Numbered from the stretch's first letter, positions 1 to 9,456 are shown. The stretch: 64,000 nucleotides of DNA from Terriglobus saanensis SP1PR4 (GCF_000179915.2 NC_014963.1:4526001-4590000); one strand, 5' to 3'. The notes: generated from the sequence alone by a model not told the origin. Made by a program: numbers and translations.

Positions 1-1839
1 AAGATGCGGACTGACTCCTGGCAACCACTTCGCAATCATCTCTTTGCTCAAGAACTTCTCGCAGACCCCAAATCTTCCGTCTCGCAGTACGAAGACTCGA
101 TCTTGTCGGCGGATGGGCTTTCCGACGACCGCTTCTTGTCAGCAAAGTCTTCTGCTGCTCTTGAAGTGCTGGACGCAGAAATTGCTCTACTGGATCTGAA
201 GATCAAGCAGACTGACGAGCGCTTTGAAGAGGCTGAGAGGCTTGTTGCTGAGTTGCTTGTCGCGTGGGAAAAGGAACTCAGCATGAGAACCTTGCCTTCG
301 TTGGACCCACTGAACCTACGAGACTGGATCACAAAACGACAGGCGGCAGTTGACCAGCACGCGACCTTGCTAACCGATTCGGAAGATGTCACACGTCTCA
401 AAGAGGAAAGGGCAAACGCGCTGACTTCATTGCGGAAAGTCTCACAGGAGATGATCCCACTTGAAATACAAATGTTTGCGGAGGCATTAGAGATTGCAGA
501 AGCTCGCTTGGAGGAGTTGGAAGGACAATCCCGCCGGTTCGAGCAGCGTGAGAAGGAGAAACTGGATTTAGCCGTTGCGACGAAACTTGCGGTACAAAAG
601 GCCGACCTGGCGGACAAGGCCTTCAATGAAAGTCTCGCGGCGTTTACCGCGTCAACTTCTGCTGCGGCCTTACCCGACGATATCGACGAAGCGACGTTAG
701 ACTTGTATGAGGAATTGCGAAGCGAGTTGGATGCCGCTTTAGATCTCGAACATCGGATCGAGTCAATGGACGCGGATTGCACCCAATTCACTCTAAAAGT
801 TTCCGAACTTGGCGCTCGGCTTGCCGTTACGAACAGCGATCCCATGGATTGCCTGCTTATATTCGATCGCCGTTTGACTGCCGCCAAAATCGTTGAGACT
901 AGGGCCGAGCATTTTAGCGAGCAGATCGCTCAGCTTAAGGATGAAATTGAAGTTGAGGCTGGGCACAAAGAGGCGGCCGTCGCGAGTCTGCTACCAATTA
1001 AAAAGCTCTTGCTTGAACAGGACATAGAGAGTCTAAAAAACCTTGTTGAAGAGTCGACTTCCATCCGAGGGCTCCAAGCTGAGAAAGAAGAACTGGCAGC
1101 GCGAATTGTCCTGAATGGAGATGGGCTCCCTCTTGAAACACTTCTCGCCGAAGCTGAGGGGGCAGCGTCGGACAAAGACGCCGCAGTCGAAGATGGGATC
1201 GCGCAGCAGATTGCTGATCTCGACACACAACTAACGGAAGCTGCCACAGACCTAGGGATTGCCAAAGAATCCTTTCGAGCGATCGATAAGGGCGACGAAG
1301 CGGTAAAGGCGGCGGCTGACGTCGAAATCGCACGCGCAAATCTAGCTCTCGAATCAGAGGAGTTTGTCTTCAAGAAGACGCAAGTAATTCTGCTGGAGTG
1401 GTTGCTTGAGAAACAACGTGAAGCAGACAAGAGTCCTTTGTTGTCGAGAGCAAGCGATATATTCAAGCACCTGACATTAAGCCGTTACGACAAGCTTGAA
1501 GTGGATTCTGATGGCTCGACTCCAAGACTGTTAGGTGTCCTCGCGGACGGTGCGTCAACCGTCCCACTTGATGCTATGAGCGACGGTACGAAGGATCAGC
1601 TTTACCTGTCGCTTCGGATTGCCGTTATCGAGCAATCCGTGCGAAGCGGTGTAACGCTGCCGTTTCTCGCCGATGATCTGTTCATCAACTATGACGACGA
1701 TCGAGCCCGCGCCGGTCTCGAAGTATTGGGTGATTTATCGAAAGTCACTCAAGTTCTTTTCTTCACGCATCATGACCATCTGCTTGAAATCGCCAAAGAC
1801 GTTTTTGGCGCTGCCGACATGCACCATTGCCAGATCTAA
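1..1839 (+). CDS. YhaN-like SMC/RecN-type ATPase, C-terminal part (5' end outside window)
   Basis: This is the C-terminal ~610 residues of a long coiled-coil ATPase; the frame is open to base 1, so the true start and the Walker A motif lie upstream. The middle is Glu/Ala/Leu/Lys-rich, typical of SMC-like coiled coils. Near the C-terminus are an ABC signature (MSDGTKDQLYLSLR), a Walker B with two acidic residues (LPFLADDLF) and an H-loop (LFFTHHDHL), in the order and spacing of YhaN/RecN-type DNA-repair ATPases. In bacteria YhaN-like proteins usually pair with a metallophosphoesterase (SbcD-like); any such partner would be left of the window. It runs convergently with the relaxase gene, 137 bp away. 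It may be ICE cargo, for instance for DNA repair or defence, but that is inference. Confidence 0.75.
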   Translation, partial: KMRTDSWQPLRNHLFAQELLADPKSSVSQYEDSILSADGLSDDRFLSAKSSAALEVLDAEIALLDLKIKQTDERFEEAERLVAELLVAWEKELSMRTLPSLDPLNLRDWITKRQAAVDQHATLLTDSEDVTRLKEERANALTSLRKVSQEMIPLEIQMFAEALEIAEARLEELEGQSRRFEQREKEKLDLAVATKLAVQKADLADKAFNESLAAFTASTSAAALPDDIDEATLDLYEELRSELDAALDLEHRIESMDADCTQFTLKVSELGARLAVTNSDPMDCLLIFDRRLTAAKIVETRAEHFSEQIAQLKDEIEVEAGHKEAAVASLLPIKKLLLEQDIESLKNLVEESTSIRGLQAEKEELAARIVLNGDGLPLETLLAEAEGAASDKDAAVEDGIAQQIADLDTQLTEAATDLGIAKESFRAIDKGDEAVKAAADVEIARANLALESEEFVFKKTQVILLEWLLEKQREADKSPLLSRASDIFKHLTLSRYDKLEVDSDGSTPRLLGVLADGASTVPLDAMSDGTKDQLYLSLRIAVIEQSVRSGVTLPFLADDLFINYDDDRARAGLEVLGDLSKVTQVLFFTHHDHLLEIAKDVFGAADMHHCQI

Positions 1840-1976
1840 TCCGGTTGCATTTGTCAGTCAAATCCTGACCTGCGGGCTTGTATCGCTTAGGGCCAATGGT
1901 CCAAAGTGGAGGTCGATCCAGAGACGCTACCATTACATTCGCACCGGTGCTAGCTCCAATCTTCGGAAAGCAATAC

Positions 1977-4900
1977 TTAGAAGCCAATGCCGAAATCATG
2001 CTGCTGCTTGGCAGGCTGCGCGAGTTCGGGGCTTGCGATCTCCTTTGTGGGGGAGGAGTCCTGCTGCGGTGCGTTGGTGTACAAAGAGAGGCCTGCTTTC
2101 GAGGATGTTCCCTGGAAGCTTTGATGCGTGAGTCTATCGCCAGTCGCGATCACACGTTCTGCGCGAACGTTCTTCAGGCTATCGACGGCGTAACCGTAGT
2201 CGATGTGCAGGGCCTTCTCGGGGGAGACTTCGGCAGTCCTGCCGGAATCCATCTTCACGGTCATGGAGTGATCCTGGCCGATGCGGGTGACAGTCCCGAG
2301 GTCACCGGAGCGCACGCCAATCTCCTTGTCGTAGGTGGTGAAGCGGACGCGCTCACCCTGAGCGACTTCGCGGGTCTCTTCCTGGTAAACACGGCTCTCG
2401 CGCGTCTGAGTGCGGAACTGTGCCGGATTGTAGGAGACTTCTTCGCGGGTCGCGTCGAAACGAACGGAGAGGAGATTACTGCGCGGGGTCGTGGAAACGA
2501 CAGTAGCGTGGCTGTCGTGAGGAATGCCGTCAAGGCCGGGGCTGCCGGTCTTGTACTGGATCTTGTCGCCAGGCTGGTAGCTCTCGACGCGCATCTTGCT
2601 TCCCGTCTCTTTCTCAATGAGCACTGACATTGCCTGGGCGTCGTGGCCGAGTTTCCCGTTCGCGTAGAGGTCGGCGCGGATGATCTGCGTCAGCTTCTCG
2701 CGTTCTGCGCGATCGGGCGCAAAGATGATGGAGCGTTCAGGGCGAATGACGTACTCCCTGGTGACGGAGGCAAGCCGCGAATCCGGGTTGTTGTACTCAT
2801 GCACCACAACCGTCCGCGCCTTCGAAACCTCTTGCGCTGCGGAATGTTCTGGCCTGGCTGTGAAGTCCAGAGCAGCCGTTTTGGTCACATCTGTAGAGAG
2901 ACGCTGGCCTAGCGTTGCGGCGTCGTTCGTGTAGATCCTCGCATCTTCAGAGGCGCGGGAGATGGCGACATAGGCAAGCCTGTTATTGATAAGGCTGCGG
3001 CTGGAATCGGTATCGATATTCGCGATCACACGGTCAGTTGTGAGTCCCTGAGAGCTGTGAGACGTGACGGCGTATCCGTGATCGAACTGGCGGAAATCCG
3101 CAGGGTTAAAGCTGACGGAACGCTGCTCTTTTCCGTCCATGAGGACGGTGAGGCGGTCGGGCTCCATCTTCGTAATGGTTCCCATGTCACGGTTCGATAT
3201 CCCCAAATCCTTATGAATAGCCGAGAATTGGAGCCTGTCACCGGTGGCGAATTCGCGGCTGGTCTCGCGGTAGACGTTCACGCCATAGACCCGCTTGGGG
3301 TCGTACTCAACGCTGGAGCCATTGGAGAACTCCACGGTCAAACGATTCGAAGCCGCATCGCTCGACTGCACTACGCCGAAGCTGCCGCGCCCGATCCCCT
3401 CAGCCTTGCTGCCGCGTTCGTACTGGACGACATCTCCGGGGCGGTACATCGCCGCCCAGGTGCGGTCGGGACCGGTCATATCGGAACGATGTGACAGCGT
3501 AAGGAACTGCCGACCGTCCTGAGCCAACGTACCGTCCTTCAGCAGCTCGCCTCGCACGGCCTCATTGATCTGCTGGCGGCTGCGATTGTCCGGGGAAACG
3601 ATAAGAGTGTTCTCGGGCCTGGCGGCGTAGTCTCGCGCGATAGCGACGATGCGCTCCGATGCTCGGGCAAGCTCGGTGACACGACCTTGCTGGGAGAGCA
3701 GAGCGATCCCTTTCTCGGTTTCATTCGTGGCGAGATACTGTACGGCCCGGAGTAATTCAGGGTCTTTCTGCCGCATGATTGTATCCAGTTTGGAGGTCTG
3801 CATTCCCGCCTCCTGCATCTGCTGGAAGGGCCGGCCAGCATCGACGCCCTGATGCTGGCGCGTGTCCCCGATGACGAGAACACGATCCTCTTGGTGTATC
3901 TTTTCAAGAAAGGCCCGCATCTGCCTGGTGCTGGCAAGGCTCGATTCGTCGAGCATATAGAGATGTTTGCTGGCAGAGTCGGCGTTTTTCTGCTGGGCGA
4001 GGAAGCTCTGAAGCGTGTTTGCCTCGATCCCGGACTCGCGAAGCTGGCCTGTCGCTTTCGAGGTCGGGGCGAAGCCCTCGACCTTGTAGCCACCCTGCTC
4101 CGCACCCTCACGGATGGCAGCAAGCGTACTCGTCTTCCCGGTTCCGGCTAGCCCCTGAAAACCGTGTACGCGGTCGGTGCTGGTAAGTACCTCGCGGATG
4201 GCCGTCTGCTGCGCCTCGTTCAGAAAATCGCGGGATTTGGCCTGTTGATCTGCGGCGGCGGTAGACAGCATGGGAGCCGCTGCGCCCAGGCCGTCAAGGA
4301 CGTGCCGCACGTTGGCTCGCTCGTCCGCAATCGTCTCCGGGGTGGTGAAGCTGCGGCCGGAACTATACTTTTGCCCTTGGACGGAACGGAACTCGCCTTC
4401 CTCCCTTCGCCGCTGGAACTCGCTTTGGACTTCGGAAAAGCTGACCTCACCCATCCCACGACGCAGCGCCTCGCGCATAATGACCCGCTCATCGGCCACG
4501 GCCTCACGCTCGAAAACCTTCTCTTTGGCGAAGGCGACCGCCCCACGCGAGTCCGGCTGCACACCGGTTCCCTGAGCCTGGGTTAAGACGCGCTCGCGTG
4601 CGGCGCCGATAACTCGTTCCGGCTGGTTGCCGTACTCAGCCGCCATCTCCTTATGTGCCGCCAACACCCCGGATGGCGTGAGTGTCTGCTTCCGGTCGCG
4701 GGTGGCGTGGGCGGCGATTTGCGCCGCCTCTGGCCCCTGGAAACCGGCACGTTCCATCTGTTCTTTGATCTGCTGAGATCGGGGGCTCGACGCATCAAGG
4801 TACGCCTGCGAGTAGCCCTTGATCTCCGGTGCGCCGCTCTGCCCAGGCTCGATCTCGTAACCCAGCTTGCGGAGCCGGTGCGTTAGCACCGATTGGTACA

Positions 4901-5534
4901 CGGCGGTCGCATAGTTCTGCGACTCGAAGAATGTCCGTTCCTGGATGGCACGGGTCGAACCATCTTCCCGTTCCGTGACATTAAAGATGATGGCGTGGGT
5001 ATGGAGCTGAGGCGCGGCGTACCCGTTCACGGGCCGCGCGGTATCATGCTCGAACTTTGCAGCGACGAACTTCCCGGTCATTTCGGCGGGATTGTTGCCG
5101 CCGATTCGCGCGTGCGTATACTTCTCCAACTCATCCAGGGCGGTCGTGACGGCGGCTCGGTGTGCCTCTGTCACACGCTCGTCGCCGCCGACCAGCGCGG
5201 TCAACGATACCGACTTCGGAGCGGAGAAGGTCGCGTCCCATCCGGCTCGGTGCTCGACAGGTTTGGTGACCGAGCCATCTGCGCTTGTGTACTCCTGTCC
5301 CTCCCGGTGCCGCACCATCTGCGCCTCAGTCTGCGGGTGTATACCCTCAGTCAGACGGGAGAACTCCAGTGGAGAAACTTCACCGGAGAGGCCAATAGAG
5401 GCGGCAAGTTTTCCCTGCCACTCCCCTCTAACCGTGTCCTCCTGTTTGTAGTAGCTCTGCGCATCGCTGGTGTATTCGAGTTTGTGATACGTCTGAGCCT
5501 GAACAGAGCTGATGGCTTTCGAGATGGTGAGCAT
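1977..5534 (-). CDS. MobF-family conjugative relaxase-helicase (TrwC/TraI type)
   Basis: The 1185-residue protein nicks oriT and unwinds the transferred strand. The N-terminal relaxase domain (about 1-300) has clustered tyrosines including Y28-Y29 and the three-histidine metal site H163, H178, H180 (motif LHTHAIIFN). A superfamily I helicase follows: Walker A GLAGTGKTST at about 461-470, MLDESS at about 527-532, GDTRQHQ at about 556-562, and the C-terminal motif YAVTSHSSQG near 822-831. The segment about 642-845 is repeated in diverged form at about 933-1135, where the helicase motif is lost. It is the last gene of the transfer operon, 6 bp after the coupling protein gene. The start chosen (5534) gives the usual short MobF N-terminus. 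Confidence 0.93.
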   Translation of the reverse strand: MLTISKAISSVQAQTYHKLEYTSDAQSYYKQEDTVRGEWQGKLAASIGLSGEVSPLEFSRLTEGIHPQTEAQMVRHREGQEYTSADGSVTKPVEHRAGWDATFSAPKSVSLTALVGGDERVTEAHRAAVTTALDELEKYTHARIGGNNPAEMTGKFVAAKFEHDTARPVNGYAAPQLHTHAIIFNVTEREDGSTRAIQERTFFESQNYATAVYQSVLTHRLRKLGYEIEPGQSGAPEIKGYSQAYLDASSPRSQQIKEQMERAGFQGPEAAQIAAHATRDRKQTLTPSGVLAAHKEMAAEYGNQPERVIGAARERVLTQAQGTGVQPDSRGAVAFAKEKVFEREAVADERVIMREALRRGMGEVSFSEVQSEFQRRREEGEFRSVQGQKYSSGRSFTTPETIADERANVRHVLDGLGAAAPMLSTAAADQQAKSRDFLNEAQQTAIREVLTSTDRVHGFQGLAGTGKTSTLAAIREGAEQGGYKVEGFAPTSKATGQLRESGIEANTLQSFLAQQKNADSASKHLYMLDESSLASTRQMRAFLEKIHQEDRVLVIGDTRQHQGVDAGRPFQQMQEAGMQTSKLDTIMRQKDPELLRAVQYLATNETEKGIALLSQQGRVTELARASERIVAIARDYAARPENTLIVSPDNRSRQQINEAVRGELLKDGTLAQDGRQFLTLSHRSDMTGPDRTWAAMYRPGDVVQYERGSKAEGIGRGSFGVVQSSDAASNRLTVEFSNGSSVEYDPKRVYGVNVYRETSREFATGDRLQFSAIHKDLGISNRDMGTITKMEPDRLTVLMDGKEQRSVSFNPADFRQFDHGYAVTSHSSQGLTTDRVIANIDTDSSRSLINNRLAYVAISRASEDARIYTNDAATLGQRLSTDVTKTAALDFTARPEHSAAQEVSKARTVVVHEYNNPDSRLASVTREYVIRPERSIIFAPDRAEREKLTQIIRADLYANGKLGHDAQAMSVLIEKETGSKMRVESYQPGDKIQYKTGSPGLDGIPHDSHATVVSTTPRSNLLSVRFDATREEVSYNPAQFRTQTRESRVYQEETREVAQGERVRFTTYDKEIGVRSGDLGTVTRIGQDHSMTVKMDSGRTAEVSPEKALHIDYGYAVDSLKNVRAERVIATGDRLTHQSFQGTSSKAGLSLYTNAPQQDSSPTKEIASPELAQPAKQQHDFGIGF

Positions 5535-5540
5535 GGCGGC

Positions 5541-7577
5541 CTACAGGTTATGCGAGATGGATGAGTTTTGGGTCTGCGCCGCCGGAACCACGGCCTTGGG
5601 AAGCTCCAGTTTTGGGATCATTGCCTCGGCTTCTTTGATCGGAGCGCCCTTGCTGGGTGCGGTCTCCTCAGTCGATGGCATGGCCGGTTCACCGGCCACG
5701 GCTGTGGGGAGCACCGGCGCGAGCGGGTTGAACCACATTTTGTGTGGAGGAATCATGCGCGGAACCAAAGCCTCTGCGATCTTAGGGAGGCTCATGGGCG
5801 GGAATGAAAAGCGCGAGACGTAGTTGTTGATCTTCACAAAGGTGTGCAGGTCGGGTAGACCTTCCACCTCGGACTTCATCACCAGAGGCTCGATCTGCCG
5901 GTCAAGAGTGAAGCTCTTGCCTTGGCGCTTGCCGTCCGCAACCGTCTCCCGGACACGTTCGATCTCCACCTCCCCGATCATCTCCGCCGCCCACTTCGCC
6001 GCGTTCGGCTCGGCTGTGCGGAGGATGAATTTCGTTGTCGGCTGCGAAAGCATTACCTCGGCAAGATGGCCGTAGATGGTTTCGAGTTGGGCCTTGCCCT
6101 GGTAGCCGAAGACGATGGGATTGTCGCTCTTGCGGCCCTTGGTCAGCGCGGTATGGAACTGCGGAAGACGCTGGAGACTGGCCAGCTCGTCGATCACCAG
6201 CCATACCTTTTTCTGCCCCGGCTTCGGCTTGGTTAGGAGACGCAACACCAGCAAGTCGATCCACAGTGAGTGCAACGGACGAAGCGCTTCTTGCTCGGCC
6301 TCCGTGGACGTAAGGAAGATCCAGCCATCACGTTTGTCGGCCCATTCCGTCGCACACCACTCACGGCCCTGAGCCTCTTCGCGGGTGGGCAGAAGGCGCA
6401 AGCTGTCGGCCACAAGGCCAAGCGAACCGAGCACACCGCTCCGCTGCTGCGGCGCATCCTTGGGTGCGAAATTTGCAAGCTCGGTGCCCTTCAAACGCCG
6501 ATCAATCTCGTCCTCGTCCGACATCCACGCAACCAACTCTTCGGGCGAAGGCTTGTACTTCAGGAGATGGGCAAAGATCTTCTGCGGCGTATCCGTAAAG
6601 AACTCGCCCCGCTTATCCTCACGCGGCTGGTACATGGAAGCCGCAATTGTCCGAGCCTCAGCGGGGTTGCGCAACTCGCTGGAAGGTGTCCAGTAAGGTG
6701 ACCGTGCGTCCAGCGGATTCAGAATCAAATCCCTTCGGCTTTCCTTGTAAAAGCTCTCCGTGAACTCGCCTGCCGGGTCATATACGATGGCGATTTCACC
6801 CCGGTCAGCGACTTGCTGGAGGAGCTGTTTTATGAGTGTTGACTTGCCCGTGCCGGTGTCACCCATGATCTGGATGTGCTTCGCCTCAGCACTCCGGGGG
6901 ATGCGAAGCTGTATCGGCTTGCGGAGATACCACGGCTTCCCAGAGGTCTCGATGGCCAAGCCATCGGCCTTCAGCGCCTTGTTGAACTGGGTCGGCGAAA
7001 CCATCACCGGTCCCTTCAGGTGGCGTCCGTACTTCAACTCGCGGAAGCGTTTCACGTCTGCACGTCCCGCGAACACGAGAGCGATCACCAGGACAAGAAA
7101 GCCCTCTCCCAACGAAGTTGCATAGATAGCAAGCAACCCTTGCCCGTCGAAGTACACGCTGCGAAGCCACCGGCTCAGGGCGGCGTCGTTATAGTCCTTC
7201 TCCGTTCCTTTATAGAACAACGCGTAACCCTGATGCCGTGCCGCTTCGGACAGCTCGACGGGAAAGACAGCACCGTTGGGCATCCTGGTTTCGCCGGGAA
7301 CGAAGTCGGCTGGTAGCGCGAGCCGGGGCGCGGCTTTACCGCCGCCGACATACACCAGCCGATACTTGCCATGCTGTTTGAATGTCGCACCGACGAGCGA
7401 CTGAATGTAGATCGGAGTATACGTCCGGCGCAACGGCGTCTCCGTGAAGCGGAGAAACTGCCACACAAAAAGCAGTGTTGCGAAAGCACCTACTGCCAGG
7501 GCGCTGAAGGTATAGATGGGCGCGTGCGGTGGCCAAACGATGGTCTCTTTGCGGCCCCACTTTTGATTGCCATTCAT
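5541..7577 (-). CDS. virD4: Type IV coupling protein (VirD4/TrwB-like ATPase)
   Basis: This 678-residue inner-membrane ATPase links the relaxosome to the secretion channel. Two hydrophobic segments lie near residues 20-42 and 150-172, as in TrwB. The P-loop is IMGDTGTGKST (about 237-247) and the Walker B is VWLVIDELASL (about 458-468). A Pro/Ala-rich tail of about 60 residues ends the protein. Its start overlaps the stop of the upstream RHH gene by 4 bp (ATGA), and the relaxase gene follows after 6 bp, so the three are probably translationally linked. The order RHH protein, coupling protein, MobF relaxase matches trwA-trwB-trwC of IncW plasmid R388 and supports the family assignment. Confidence 0.93.
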   Translation of the reverse strand: MNGNQKWGRKETIVWPPHAPIYTFSALAVGAFATLLFVWQFLRFTETPLRRTYTPIYIQSLVGATFKQHGKYRLVYVGGGKAAPRLALPADFVPGETRMPNGAVFPVELSEAARHQGYALFYKGTEKDYNDAALSRWLRSVYFDGQGLLAIYATSLGEGFLVLVIALVFAGRADVKRFRELKYGRHLKGPVMVSPTQFNKALKADGLAIETSGKPWYLRKPIQLRIPRSAEAKHIQIMGDTGTGKSTLIKQLLQQVADRGEIAIVYDPAGEFTESFYKESRRDLILNPLDARSPYWTPSSELRNPAEARTIAASMYQPREDKRGEFFTDTPQKIFAHLLKYKPSPEELVAWMSDEDEIDRRLKGTELANFAPKDAPQQRSGVLGSLGLVADSLRLLPTREEAQGREWCATEWADKRDGWIFLTSTEAEQEALRPLHSLWIDLLVLRLLTKPKPGQKKVWLVIDELASLQRLPQFHTALTKGRKSDNPIVFGYQGKAQLETIYGHLAEVMLSQPTTKFILRTAEPNAAKWAAEMIGEVEIERVRETVADGKRQGKSFTLDRQIEPLVMKSEVEGLPDLHTFVKINNYVSRFSFPPMSLPKIAEALVPRMIPPHKMWFNPLAPVLPTAVAGEPAMPSTEETAPSKGAPIKEAEAMIPKLELPKAVVPAAQTQNSSISHNL

Positions 7578-7966
7578 TGTGCCACCTCTGTCGCTGCGTA
7601 CTGTTGCATGACTTCCGCTGCGGCCTTGTGCTTGCTCAAACGAATGCCCTGCAACTCGGCCTGGAACGCCTGCGGCGTCATCACCTCGCCGCAGGCCACG
7701 TTCCGAAGGGTTGAATTGAGAAGCTGCCGGATCGCCACGATCTCAGTGAAGAGCGGTGTGATTGTTTCGCCTCGTGCCGCTGCCAGAAGCACCTCACGGC
7801 ACCACTCGCTGAGGCTCTGACCTCTGTGCTTGGCAGCCGCTTCCATCTCGTTCTGCTCGTCGCGCGTGACCCGTGCAGTCGCGCTGATGGTTCGCCCGGT
7901 TCTGCCTTTCGAGCGACGAACCCGTGCCTGAAGTCCTAGAAACGATGGCTGCGTTTGCTCTTCCAT
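7574..7966 (-). CDS. Putative relaxosome accessory protein (ribbon-helix-helix, MobC/TrwA-like)
   Basis: This 130-residue basic protein contains a stretch typical of MobC-like and ribbon-helix-helix relaxosome proteins: a short strand (TISATARVTRDEQNEME), then helices ending in SLSEWCREVLLAAA at about 45-65. Such proteins bind oriT and assist the relaxase; TrwA of R388 also represses its own operon. The gene lies directly downstream of the palindrome cluster at 7981-8067 and overlaps the coupling protein gene by 4 bp. Together these support a role as oriT binder and local regulator. The family is inferred from motif pattern and context only. Confidence 0.65.
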   Translation of the reverse strand: MEEQTQPSFLGLQARVRRSKGRTGRTISATARVTRDEQNEMEAAAKHRGQSLSEWCREVLLAAARGETITPLFTEIVAIRQLLNSTLRNVACGEVMTPQAFQAELQGIRLSKHKAAAEVMQQYAATEVAQ

Positions 7967-7980
7967 CTAAGTTTCCTCGA

Positions 7981-8067
7981 TTGACTATTGTTGACCGTTG
8001 GTTGACGATAGCCAACCTGTTTTGCGTAAGTCGTTTGTTTGCAGTGAGGTTGACTATCGTCAACCTC
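7981..8067. promoter_or_regulatory. Palindrome cluster, candidate operator and/or oriT
   Basis: Three related copies of a TTGAC(N)AT(N)GTCAAC-type inverted repeat occur within 90 bp: 7981-7996 (TTGACTATTGTTGACC), 8000-8017 (GGTTGACGATAGCCAACC) and 8046-8067. The last is a 22-bp palindrome with 10 of 11 pairs matching, GAGGTTGACTA facing TCGTCAACCTC. The cluster lies immediately upstream of the RHH/coupling/relaxase genes, where oriT and TrwA-type binding sites occur in related plasmids. It could alternatively be an operator for the RHH protein or for the 108-residue protein encoded on its other side. A nic site was not identified. Confidence 0.55.
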
Positions 8068-8160
8068 AACCGCGTTTTACGACACCCTGGAAGGGATGGA
8101 GTGTCATCTTCTTCCGGTGCGCAGCACCGCAGTGGCCCCGCCACCGATGTTGCGGCGGGA

Positions 8161-8487
8161 TCATGCTTTCGATCCCGCTGCTAATGCTGGCGTTTGTACA
8201 GGTGAAGTTGCTGCGGATACCGGCTTCTTTACGGTCGGCTCCGCTGCATCATTAGCGGGCGCTCTTCGGATGCGAAGCGTCGAAGAAGCCTGCTTCGCCT
8301 GTGGCGTCTTCAGGAAGTCCTGGAAGTCGCGATCCTTTGAGAAGACATACGCAAGCGCCTGCTCCACCACATCGTCTGCCGATGCGTGGATGAAGGCCGC
8401 GTACTGATCGACCTGCGTAGCGGTTGAGTCAGTGAGCCGGATAGAGGCGCTGACCTGGCGGGTTTGGATGACTTCGAGTAGTGGCAT
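8161..8487 (-). CDS. Small ICE protein, possibly ribbon-helix-helix fold
   Basis: The gene encodes 108 residues. The first ~55 include VSASIRLTDSTATQVDQYAA followed by an amphipathic helix (SADDVVEQALAYVF), which resembles a strand-helix-helix DNA-binding unit. The C-terminal half is low-complexity and rich in Ala, Pro, Lys and Thr. I do not recognise a named family. It lies between the primase gene and the palindrome cluster, so a DNA-processing or copy/transfer control role is plausible but only by position. The 190 bp between it and the next gene hold the palindromes and no further coding potential that I can support. Confidence 0.55.
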   Translation of the reverse strand: MPLLEVIQTRQVSASIRLTDSTATQVDQYAAFIHASADDVVEQALAYVFSKDRDFQDFLKTPQAKQASSTLRIRRAPANDAAEPTVKKPVSAATSPVQTPALAAGSKA

Positions 8488-8511
8488 TGCGTTCTCCTTT
8501 GGGTGATGAAT

Positions 8512-9456
8512 TCAGGCAATCTTTTGGCGGGCGATCATGCGCTGCGCCGTGGCTGCAATCTCCCGCGCACGAGCGGAGCAAAGTGTCGCCGGAAGCTCAG
8601 GCTTTCTGCGGCTTTCAAGCATCGCGATCACGTTGGCCATGCTTGTGCCTTCTTGTAACCAGAGACGAGCCGAAGCCATGTCTACGGTCCGCTGCGCATA
8701 GTAGGTGGGACTGGGCTTATCGAAGCGTCGCGAAGCCAGCTCCAGGGTGAGCGTCAAGGCATCTTTGCCGTGGGCAAGCTCGCCGGAGACCCAGGCCCAA
8801 TCATGCTCGGAGTTGGTCTGCATATCGCGACGTATCGGCTGCTGCGGGACAGTCGGGATCATGCAGGCTTCGCGCAGGACATACAGGTGAAAGTCATCCG
8901 GCTGATAGGTAGCGTCCGAGAGGTATTCGACGGTGACAAGCTGCGCGGGATCGTACTTGCAATTCTTGAATCCCGGGATACGAAGAACCCGGTTGCAGTC
9001 GGTGCAGGCGATGTCGCCATGGAAGGCCATCGCAAGATGTTTCAATGTCATCTCCTGCGTGTAGAAATCGAAGTCCTCCACGCGCCACAACACCTGGTAT
9101 TTGCCCGCCGACGTAGAGACGATCACGTTTGGCTCGGGTACAAGCTCCGAGGCTCGCAGCGCGGCGAGACGGGCCTCTCCATTCACGTCGATGTCGATGT
9201 ACAAGTGACGAATCGAAGCGATGCAATCTTTGGTGCGCTTCCGGCTGCCGGAGAGTAGTGGATTGGCAGCCACGTAGATATTCGCTCCGTTGTGGTTTTC
9301 ATGAGCGAGCCAGCCACGGTAACGGGGCGCGAGAGCACGTTCCAAAGGAACGATCCGTTGCTGTGTCTTAGCGATGCTCTCGTTGCGAAGCAAGAGAGCG
9401 ATGGTGTCACCCGGCGCGAAGCAACGGGTGAGAAAGTCTTTGGCGACTTCATTCAT
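8512..9456 (-). CDS. RepB-like primase domain protein (archaeo-eukaryotic primase fold)
   Basis: The 314-residue protein has the hallmarks of the RepB/AEP primase family found on mobilizable plasmids: a catalytic D-x-D pair in RHLYIDIDVNG (D88, D90), the following STSAGKYQVLWR strand, and the conserved NRVLRIPGFKNCKY motif (about 155-168). It probably synthesises primers for complementary-strand synthesis after conjugative transfer or for ICE circle replication. There is no helicase domain, unlike larger primase-polymerase fusions. It is followed upstream (in transcription order) by ssb, giving a compact replication/processing pair. Confidence 0.8.
   Translation of the reverse strand: MNEVAKDFLTRCFAPGDTIALLLRNESIAKTQQRIVPLERALAPRYRGWLAHENHNGANIYVAANPLLSGSRKRTKDCIASIRHLYIDIDVNGEARLAALRASELVPEPNVIVSTSAGKYQVLWRVEDFDFYTQEMTLKHLAMAFHGDIACTDCNRVLRIPGFKNCKYDPAQLVTVEYLSDATYQPDDFHLYVLREACMIPTVPQQPIRRDMQTNSEHDWAWVSGELAHGKDALTLTLELASRRFDKPSPTYYAQRTVDMASARLWLQEGTSMANVIAMLESRRKPELPATLCSARAREIAATAQRMIARQKIA

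Noticed and set aside
48-887. 279-codon minus-strand open frame opposite the YhaN-like gene
   Set aside because: Product is Ser/Arg-rich low-complexity sequence, typical of an antisense shadow; the plus strand has clear ATPase motifs.
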